This document shows, in pieces, positions 13,996 through 19,480 of a stretch of 19,480 nt of DNA (positions are counted from its first letter, which is position 1; each line of letters opens with the position of its first letter). This DNA comes from Alphaproteobacteria bacterium (GTDB taxonomy: Bacteria > Pseudomonadota > Alphaproteobacteria > CACIAM-22H2): NCBI GenBank assembly GCA_016869415.1, contig VGEI01000025.1, forward strand, positions 1 through 19,480, given 5' to 3'. The position numbers were made by a program, and so were the translations under genes. The notes below the pieces were generated by a model, which ran no database searches, was not told the DNA's origin, and saw only the letters and a program-made list of their open reading frames with translations.

Positions 13996-14564
13996 TCCCT
14001 CAAAGCGTCGATCCGCAGGCGCGGCCAGCGGGCCGTCCAGTTCTTTTCTACCATCCGCTGCCTGTACGCCTCGATCCGCTGGCGGTCGCTCGGTGTCGGC
14101 CGCACGACCAGCGAGAACAGATCGGCCAAGCCGTGCGGCGCTAGGATCGTCAGGCTGCTGCCGCCCTCCAGCCGGACGGCAACACAGGTCGGTGTCTCCA
14201 GCCAGAAGCGCAACGCATCCTCCGTCGAGCCGTAAGGCGGATCGCCGTTGCGGAGATGCATGCGCGCCTGGTTCTTCACCGACCAGGGTGGCACGTCGGG
14301 CATAACCGCTCGCAGTCGTTCCTCTAGCTGCTTTTCACGCTCGACCCGGATGTCCGCCTGATCGTGATAGAGAACGTCGATATCAGCGAAAGGCGTCTTG
14401 TCGGTGCGGCCGCTGAGCCAGTCCCAGACGCGGTTGCGGGCGAAACCGGCGCCAATCACCCAGTCATTCAAACCAAGATCTCGGACGGCCCGTAGGATGG
14501 CCATCGCCTGAGCATCGGCAGCGATAAGGTCGGTCAGCGTCCGCCGGCGCTCGGCCTCGTCCAT
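13992..14564 (-). CDS. nucleotidyltransferase family protein (NTP_transf_6)
   Basis: A 190-residue protein of the PF06042 (DUF925) family, a minimal nucleotidyltransferase fold. The family block 'WVIGAGFARNRVWDWLSG' is at 35-52, followed by 'FADIDVLYHD' with Asp61 and Asp63 as metal ligands. 'PPWSVKNQARMHLRNGDPPYGSTEDAL' and a C-terminal 'LADLFSLVVRP' also match the family. Its substrate and partner are not known. The ATG at 14564 lies 11 bases after the M23 peptidase stop and has no evident ribosome site, so it is probably the third gene of the xseA transcript. No toxin-antitoxin partner is visible beside it. Confidence 0.9.
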   Translation of the reverse strand: MDEAERRRTLTDLIAADAQAMAILRAVRDLGLNDWVIGAGFARNRVWDWLSGRTDKTPFADIDVLYHDQADIRVEREKQLEERLRAVMPDVPPWSVKNQARMHLRNGDPPYGSTEDALRFWLETPTCVAVRLEGGSSLTILAPHGLADLFSLVVRPTPSDRQRIEAYRQRMVEKNWTARWPRLRIDALRD

Positions 14565-14575
14565 GGAGCGGGCTG

Positions 14576-15391
14576 TCAGCCGCCGGGCTTGGGCATCGGC
14601 GGCACCAGCAGCGCCGGATCGATACGCACATCGAACCAGGTGATACCCCAGTGCAGATGCGGCCCGGTGGCACGGCCGGTAGCGCCGGCCTTGCCGACCA
14701 CCTGCCCCTGCTTCACCCGTTCACCGGCAGCTACTGTGAACTCGCTGAGATGCGAATAGACCGAGGCCAGCCCGTGACCATGGTCGAGCAGCAGCGTCTT
14801 GCCGGTGAAAAACATGTCGTCATGGACAAAGCTGACGATGGCGTCGGCGGTGGCAACGACCGGCGTGCCGGTGGCTATCGCCACGTCGACGCCCCAATGA
14901 GGGGCGCGAGCCTGTCCGTTGAGGATTCGCTGGCTGCCGTAGACACCGGAGATCGGCCCGATCGCCGGCCAGATGAAACCCGAGCGGAACAGCGCCTCGG
15001 CGGTGTCGCGTGTCCGGCTGTCGGCAATCAGCGCGTTCTCCTCGCGAATGCGCGCGGCGTCCTCCGGGCGCGGTGTGACCTGGCGTTCCGGCAGACCGTC
15101 AATGCGCTGGATATCGAAGCGGCGCGGCGCGATAGGCAAACTGCGTGCCTCGCTGCGGCCGTCGGCATGCACGATGGTCAGCGTGGCGTTGCGCGGCGCA
15201 TCGCGGCCGACGCCGATGACGAATTCACCCTGCGGCGAGAGGCGTACCGCCCGGCCCTCGAAGCTCAGCCGGGTGCCGGCGCTAGCGCGGCCAAAGGCTA
15301 CGCCACCCTGGCTGAGGCCGCCGTCGAGCACGACCTCAGCCTGCGCAGGGAGGGTGAGAAAAAGAAGAAACAGGCCGAGCCAACGGATCAC
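14576..15391 (-). CDS. secreted M23-family metallopeptidase (LytM/peptidoglycan hydrolase-like)
   Basis: A 271-residue protein with a clear signal peptide (residues 1-18, 'AQA' before the predicted cleavage) and a C-terminal M23 domain. Zinc ligands are His165 and Asp169 in 'HWGVDVA' and His247 in 'GPHLHWG'; His214 ('VYSHLSEF') and His245 complete the active site, so it should be an active endopeptidase. The N-terminal half (about 20-130) is a beta-rich, charged region such as is seen in other periplasmic M23 proteins. It probably cleaves cross-links in periplasmic peptidoglycan. The start is GTG at 15391, with AAGGA eight bases before it, and it overlaps the TGA of xseA by 4 bases (15388-15391). 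Confidence 0.94.
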   Translation of the reverse strand: MIRWLGLFLLFLTLPAQAEVVLDGGLSQGGVAFGRASAGTRLSFEGRAVRLSPQGEFVIGVGRDAPRNATLTIVHADGRSEARSLPIAPRRFDIQRIDGLPERQVTPRPEDAARIREENALIADSRTRDTAEALFRSGFIWPAIGPISGVYGSQRILNGQARAPHWGVDVAIATGTPVVATADAIVSFVHDDMFFTGKTLLLDHGHGLASVYSHLSEFTVAAGERVKQGQVVGKAGATGRATGPHLHWGITWFDVRIDPALLVPPMPKPGG

Positions 15392-16821
15392 AGGAGCGAT
15401 CCTTGCTTCGACGGGTCGCCGGGGCCGGGCTTCGCCGTTTTCACCGGTTTGCGGGAGCCTTCCGTAACCGTAGCGCCCACGTCACCGTCACTGAAATGCA
15501 GACGGACCGCCATGGAGAGATGGGTTTCGGCCGCCTTTTGCACGGGATGGCCGCTCGTATCGGCAACCAGGACGAAGCCGCGACCCAGGACGCTCTTATA
15601 AGACACGCTCTCCAGCAACTTGCCGGCCTGCTCGAGCTTGTTCGCCGAGCGCTCGATCAGGTTTTGCGCGGCGCGGCGCAGCCGGGGTCCGAGCTCCTCG
15701 ACATGCCGGACCTCGCGCTCGATGCGCCGCCCGGCGCTGGCCCGGAAAGCCGTCAGGCGGCCCGACGATTCGGCGATCTTGGCACGGCGCTGCTGGACCC
15801 AGTTGGCGAGGCCAAGTTTGAGCCGGTCCTCCCAATCGTCAAGCCGCTGCCGGCGCTCGTCGATCAGCCGTTGCGGGTCGCCCAGGCCGCGCGCCAGACC
15901 ATCGACTTTGGCGCGGCGCTCCTCGACCATGCGGGTCAGTGCTGAGACCAGACGCTGCCCGTCGCGCTGCAATCCGGCCAAGAGCTCGGCCCGCACGGGC
16001 ACGGCCATCTCGGCCGCAGCCGTGGGCGTGGGGGCGCGGCGATCCGCCGCATGGTCGATCAGGGTCGTGTCGGTCTCGTGACCGACAGCGGCGATCAGCG
16101 GGATGCGGCTCTCGGCCGCGGCTCGCACCACGATCTCCTCGTTGAAGGCCATGAGATCCTCGAGGCTGCCGCCGCCTCGCGCCACGATCAGCAACTCGGG
16201 CCGCGGCACCGTGCCCCCGGGGCCCAGCGCATTGAAGCCGCGGATCGCCGCCGCTACTTGCTCCGCGGCACCCTCGCCCTGGACCAGGACCGGCCAGAGC
16301 AGCACACGCCGCGGGAAGCGGTCGGCCAGGCGGTGCAGGATGTCGCGTATGACCGCGCCGGTCGGCGAGGTGATGACGCCGATGATCTCCGGCAGGAAGG
16401 GCAGCGGACGCTTGCGTTCGGGATCGAACAGGCCTTCGGCGGCCAGGCGCTTGCGCCGGTCCTCGATCAGCTTGAGCAGGGCGCCCTCGCCCGCCAGCTC
16501 CATCGACTCGATGACGATCTGGTACTTGGAGCGCCCCGGATAGGTGGTAATCCGGCCCGTGCAGATGACCTCCATCCCGTCTTCGGGCCGAATCGAGAGC
16601 CGCATGGCCGTGCCGCGCCAGCACACCCCGTCCATCGCCGCCTCGGCATCCTTGAGCGTGAAATAGAGGTGGCCGGAGGTATGGCGCTTGAAGCCGGACA
16701 GCTCGCCGCGCACCCGCACGCGCTCGAACGAGCGTTCGAGCGTGTGCTTGACCGCCTGCGAGATCTCGCTGACGGTGTATTCGGGCAGGTTGCTCGGCGC
16801 GGGGACGCGAATCTCGGACAT
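15388..16821 (-). CDS. xseA: exodeoxyribonuclease VII large subunit
   Basis: From the ATG at 16821 the protein has 477 residues. The longer frame to 17001 runs into the purD control region and antisense sequence. The N-terminal OB-fold (about 10-110) contains 'VRGELSGFKRHTSGHLYFTLKD' and 'YPGRSKYQIVIESMELAGEGALL'. The nuclease core has 'VITSPTGAVIRDI' at 149-161, 'ARGGGSLEDL' at 214-223 and 'GHETDTTLIDHAADRRAPTPTAAAE' at 247-271. A long coiled-coil region with many Arg residues follows, as in the XseA stalk that binds XseB. With XseB the enzyme degrades single-stranded DNA. No xseB lies in the window, which is common since the subunits are often unlinked. It is divergent from purD across 103 bases. 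Confidence 0.96.
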   Translation of the reverse strand: MSEIRVPAPSNLPEYTVSEISQAVKHTLERSFERVRVRGELSGFKRHTSGHLYFTLKDAEAAMDGVCWRGTAMRLSIRPEDGMEVICTGRITTYPGRSKYQIVIESMELAGEGALLKLIEDRRKRLAAEGLFDPERKRPLPFLPEIIGVITSPTGAVIRDILHRLADRFPRRVLLWPVLVQGEGAAEQVAAAIRGFNALGPGGTVPRPELLIVARGGGSLEDLMAFNEEIVVRAAAESRIPLIAAVGHETDTTLIDHAADRRAPTPTAAAEMAVPVRAELLAGLQRDGQRLVSALTRMVEERRAKVDGLARGLGDPQRLIDERRQRLDDWEDRLKLGLANWVQQRRAKIAESSGRLTAFRASAGRRIEREVRHVEELGPRLRRAAQNLIERSANKLEQAGKLLESVSYKSVLGRGFVLVADTSGHPVQKAAETHLSMAVRLHFSDGDVGATVTEGSRKPVKTAKPGPGDPSKQGSLL

Positions 16822-16924
16822 CGTGTGAGGGATATGATACAAGCCGCTCCGAGCCGTGGCGAGCCGTCCATCCTCCGGATTCGCCGCGGTTTTGTCGGCG
16901 AAACAGAATCGATCTAGCGCCCTT

Positions 16925-18241
16925 ATGAAAATTCTCGTCGTCGGATCGGGTGGCCGCGAGCACGCCCTGTGCTGGGCCATCGGCGGCTCTCCCCTGTGCA
17001 AGAAGCTCTACTGCGCCCCGGGCAATGCCGGTATCGCCAGGGATGCCGAGTGCGTGCCGCTCGCCGCCGAGAATATTCCGGGGCTGGTCGCCTTTGCCAA
17101 GGAGAAGGGGATCGATTTCGTCGTCGTCGGCCCCGAGGCTCCGCTGGTCGCCGGCCTGGTCGACCGGCTGGAGGAGGCCGGCATCAAGGCCTTCGGCCCC
17201 TCGGCCAAGGCGGCCGAGATCGAAGGCTCCAAGGGCTTCATGAAGGATCTCGCCAAGCGCTGCAAGGTCCCGACCGCCGCCTACCAGCGCTGCCGTGACG
17301 CCCAGACGGCGCGCGGGTTCGTGCGGAGCTATGCCGCCCAGCGGCCCGGGCATGAGCTCGTGGTCAAGGCCGACGGCCTTGCCGCAGGCAAGGGTGTCGT
17401 CATCTGCCGCACGGAAGAAGAGGCGCTGGCGGCTATCGACGCGGCCATGGTCGACAAGCGCTTCGGTGCCTCCGGCGCCGAGGTCGTCATCGAAGAGTTC
17501 CTGCGCGGCGAGGAGGTCAGCTTCTTCACCTTATGTGACGGCACGACCGCCATCCCCTTCGGCTCAGCCCAGGACCACAAGCGCGTCGGCGACGGCGATA
17601 TTGGGCCCAACACCGGCGGCATGGGCGCCTATTCCCCAGCACCCATCATGACGCCGCAGCTCAGCGCCCAGGTGATGAGCGACATCGTTCAGCCGACCCT
17701 GGCGGGCATGGCGGAGCTCGGCCGCCCCTTCAAAGGGGTGCTCTTCGCCGGGCTGATGATCACCGACACCGGGCCGAAGCTGATTGAGTACAACGCCCGC
17801 TTCGGCGATCCCGAGTGCCAGGTTCTGGTCCCGCGCCTGATGTCGGATCTGCTGCCCATCCTCATCGCCTGCCGCGACGGCCAGCTGCGCAATGTCGGAA
17901 TCCGCTGGCACGACCGCAGCGCCTTGTGCGTGGTCATGGCGGGACGCGGCTATCCGGACGAGCCGCTGCGGGGCACGGTGATCCGCGGCCTCGACCAGGC
18001 CGCTGCGCTGGCCGGCGTCACGGTGTTCCATGCCGGCACCAAGGCCGGAAGCGATGGCAGCATCCTGGCCAATGGCGGCCGAGTGCTCGGGGTCACCGCC
18101 TGCGCCAATAGCCTGCCGGCGGCCTATTCGCGCGCCTATCAGGCGGTCGATGCCATCGACTGGCCGGAAGGGATCTTCCGCAACGATATCGGCTGGCGGG
18201 CGATTCCGAACTGGCGCGCGCTGCGCAGGCCGAAGCAATGA
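16925..18241 (+). CDS. purD: phosphoribosylamine-glycine ligase
   Basis: A 438-residue GARS enzyme of purine synthesis, which joins 5-phosphoribosylamine and glycine using ATP. The N-terminal Rossmann-like part begins 'MKILVVGSGGREHALCW' with 'APGNAGIA' following. The ATP-grasp core has 'VVKADGLAAGKGVVIC' (Lys148) at about 146-161, 'VVIEEFLRGEEVSFF', 'AQDHKRVGDGDIGPNTGGMGAYSPAP', and 'LIEYNARFGDPECQVLVPRL'. The C-terminal domain is complete. The ATG at 16925 has no Shine-Dalgarno. TTGTCG at 16892-16897 and a weak TCTAGC at 16913-16918 could be its promoter, which would leave very little or no leader. It is divergent from xseA, a gene order often kept in Alphaproteobacteria. The following MBL gene overlaps the purD TGA by 4 bases. 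Confidence 0.97.
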   Translation: MKILVVGSGGREHALCWAIGGSPLCKKLYCAPGNAGIARDAECVPLAAENIPGLVAFAKEKGIDFVVVGPEAPLVAGLVDRLEEAGIKAFGPSAKAAEIEGSKGFMKDLAKRCKVPTAAYQRCRDAQTARGFVRSYAAQRPGHELVVKADGLAAGKGVVICRTEEEALAAIDAAMVDKRFGASGAEVVIEEFLRGEEVSFFTLCDGTTAIPFGSAQDHKRVGDGDIGPNTGGMGAYSPAPIMTPQLSAQVMSDIVQPTLAGMAELGRPFKGVLFAGLMITDTGPKLIEYNARFGDPECQVLVPRLMSDLLPILIACRDGQLRNVGIRWHDRSALCVVMAGRGYPDEPLRGTVIRGLDQAAALAGVTVFHAGTKAGSDGSILANGGRVLGVTACANSLPAAYSRAYQAVDAIDWPEGIFRNDIGWRAIPNWRALRRPKQ

Positions 18242-19290
18242 GCAACGATCCCACGCCGCCGCGCCTGAGCTATCCGCACGTGACGCCGCCCGAGCCCGGG
18301 ACGACGATCGAGCTCGCACCCGGCATCCATTGGCTGCGCATGCCGCTGCCCTTCCCGCCCGACCACATCAATCTCTGGCTGCTCGCCGACGGTCCGCGGG
18401 ACCGGCCGACCGGCTGGACCATCGTCGATGCCGGCCTGGCGCGCGACGACGCCAAGGGATACTGGGAGCAGATCTTCGCCCGGGTGCTCGATGGCCTGCC
18501 GGTCGCAAGGCTCATCGTCACCCATTTCCACCCCGACCACATGGGCCTCGCCCAATGGCTGTGCCAGCGCTGGCAGGCCGAGCTGTGGATGACCGCCGGC
18601 GAGTGGTACATGGCGCGCTCGGTACACGCCAACGGCAGCCCGGCGGACGTCGCCGCGCGCATCGCCTTCTACCGCGGCAACGGCGTCAGTCCAGAGAGTA
18701 TCGGGCCTTTCGCCGAGCCCAACAACATGTACCGGCGCGGCGTCCCCGAAATCCCACCCGTATTCCGCCGCATCGCCGCCGGCGTGCCGGTGGAGATCGG
18801 CGGCCGTGCCTGGTTTCCCATCATCGGCCGCGGGCATGCGCCCGAACATGCCTGTCTGTGGTGCGCGGAACTCGGCGTGCTGATCGGGGGGGATATTCTC
18901 CTGCCGCGGATATCACCCAACGTCAGCGTCTGGCCGAACGAACCGTTGGCCAACCCGCTGCGCGACTATCTGGACTCGCTCGGCGGCTTCGGTTCCGTGC
19001 CGGCGGACACGCTGGTCCTGCCGGCGCATGGCCTGCCCTATCGCGGTATCCACACGCGCATCGCCGATCTGCGCGCCCACCATGCCGACGGACTCGATGC
19101 GCTGGCCGTAGCACTCGAAGTGCCGCGCGCCGCCACCGATTGCTTCAGCCTGCTCTTCCGGCGCGAGATCGGACCCGGGAACATGGGGCTGGCCGTCGGC
19201 GAAGCCCTGGCGCATCTGCACTTCCTGGAATGGGAAGGGCGCGCCCGGCGCGAGCGGGCGGGCGACACCTGGATGTTCCGCGCCACCTGA
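18238..19290 (+). CDS. MBL-fold metallo-hydrolase with C-terminal winged helix
   Basis: A 350-residue metallo-beta-lactamase-fold enzyme. The metal motif 'THFHPDH' has His96, His98, Asp100 and His101; further ligands are probably His200 ('GRGHAPEH'), Asp219 ('GGDILL') and His264 ('PAHG'), so both metal sites appear intact. After the catalytic domain the C-terminus (about 280-350) looks like the winged-helix tail (BLACT_WH) of LACTB2-like proteins. Such enzymes are variously thioesterases, glyoxalase II-like hydrolases or RNases, so the substrate is open. 'PRISPNVSVWPNEPLANPLRDYLDSL' resembles the substrate-lining region of related hydrolases. The ATG overlaps the purD stop (ATGA), which suggests coupled translation, but not necessarily a shared pathway. 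Confidence 0.93.
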   Translation: MSNDPTPPRLSYPHVTPPEPGTTIELAPGIHWLRMPLPFPPDHINLWLLADGPRDRPTGWTIVDAGLARDDAKGYWEQIFARVLDGLPVARLIVTHFHPDHMGLAQWLCQRWQAELWMTAGEWYMARSVHANGSPADVAARIAFYRGNGVSPESIGPFAEPNNMYRRGVPEIPPVFRRIAAGVPVEIGGRAWFPIIGRGHAPEHACLWCAELGVLIGGDILLPRISPNVSVWPNEPLANPLRDYLDSLGGFGSVPADTLVLPAHGLPYRGIHTRIADLRAHHADGLDALAVALEVPRAATDCFSLLFRREIGPGNMGLAVGEALAHLHFLEWEGRARRERAGDTWMFRAT

Positions 19291-19317
19291 AGCCTGTATT
19301 CTTCGCCGGTCACCCCG

Positions 19318-19324
19318 GGAGGTG
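19318..19324 (+). promoter_or_regulatory. strong Shine-Dalgarno of the CBS gene
   Basis: GGAGGTG sits two bases before the ATG at 19327, with its GGAGG core five bases from the ATG. It is among the best ribosome sites in the window, in contrast with several genes that have none. It fixes the start of the partial gene that runs off the end. Confidence 0.75.
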
Positions 19325-19326
19325 TC

Positions 19327-19480
19327 ATGGCGTTCCGGACCGTTTCCCAGCTGGTTCACGACCAGGTCATCCTTGCCGTCGCGACTGAAATCTCGGTACG
19401 CCAGGCGACGCGGCAGATGGATGCCCGCAATGTCGGCGCGGTCCTGGTCACCGATCCCGGCGGCCGGCTCGTCGGCATTT
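19327..19480 (+). CDS. CBS-domain protein (3' partial)
   Basis: About 51 residues are visible before the window ends. They read as the first half of a CBS domain: 'TVSQLVHDQVILAVATEISVRQATRQMDARNVGAVLVTDPGGRLVGI', with the helix 'SVRQATRQMDARNVGA' and the strand 'AVLVTDPGGRLVGI' characteristic of these adenosine-nucleotide-binding modules. It begins 36 bases after the MBL gene stop with a strong ribosome site, so it may be separately expressed. Whether the protein is CBS-only or carries another domain lies beyond the window. Confidence 0.8.
   Translation, partial: MAFRTVSQLVHDQVILAVATEISVRQATRQMDARNVGAVLVTDPGGRLVGI

Noticed and set aside
15839..17353. 504-residue minus-strand ORF across xseA and purD
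   Set aside because: It is out of frame with xseA and Arg/Gly/Ala-rich, a shadow of both real genes.
1..19480. tRNA, rRNA, CRISPR arrays, insertion sequences, prophage or defence genes
   Set aside because: Nothing resembling them was seen on reading; nearly all bases are accounted for by housekeeping or metabolic genes. A dedicated scan was not possible.

Overview
This window is GC-rich chromosomal DNA that looks alphaproteobacterial, probably Rhodospirillales-like; the order is an inference. The evidence is the protein types, the MsbA/DUF374/WaaA/LpxK/LpxL lipid A cluster, the divergent xseA-purD pair, and one perfect direct-repeat operator of the form GTTC-N7-GTTC, the alphaproteobacterial LexA box. 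Coding density is very high, with many 4-base stop/start overlaps and frequent GTG starts. I see no tRNA, rRNA, CRISPR array, insertion sequence, integrase or phage gene.

Layout. (1) 1-876: 3' part of an alpha/beta hydrolase. (2) 889-2132, minus strand: two overlapping glycosyltransferases of the TIGR04283 and TIGR04282 ("arsenosugar") families. (3) 2178-4428, plus strand: an APH-like phosphotransferase, then a GAF/HD-GYP cyclic-di-GMP phosphodiesterase 7 bases later. (4) 4429-4669: a gene-free, locally A+T-richer stretch. (5) 4670-6553: an unknown 128-residue protein (minus) divergent from a PA0069/SplB-like radical SAM protein (plus) followed by a DUF1905 protein. The divergent promoter region holds the LexA box. 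(6) 6559-8184, minus: an SDR oxidoreductase and a YegS-type lipid kinase. (7) 8303-13995, plus: msbA-like ABC exporter, DUF374 acyltransferase, waaA, lpxK and an LpxL/HtrB-type acyltransferase, a tight lipid A/Kdo assembly and export unit. (8) 13992-16821, minus: xseA, a secreted M23 peptidase and a nucleotidyltransferase-fold protein, with overlapping or nearly touching ends. (9) 16925-19290, plus: purD and a metallo-beta-lactamase-fold hydrolase overlapping by 4 bases. (10) 19327 to the end: start of a CBS-domain protein.

How the genes work together. In the lipid A unit, LpxK phosphorylates the lipid A disaccharide, WaaA adds Kdo, the LpxL-type enzyme adds a secondary acyl chain and the MsbA-like exporter flips the product. 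The divergent lipid kinase may belong to the same envelope theme. The radical SAM gene appears to be under SOS control, with its -35 element inside the LexA box and its -10 placed so that transcription would begin at the ATG. I found no clearly new multi-gene system. The best leads are the SOS-controlled SplB-like gene with its unknown divergent neighbour, and the glycosyltransferase pair facing a kinase and a c-di-GMP phosphodiesterase.
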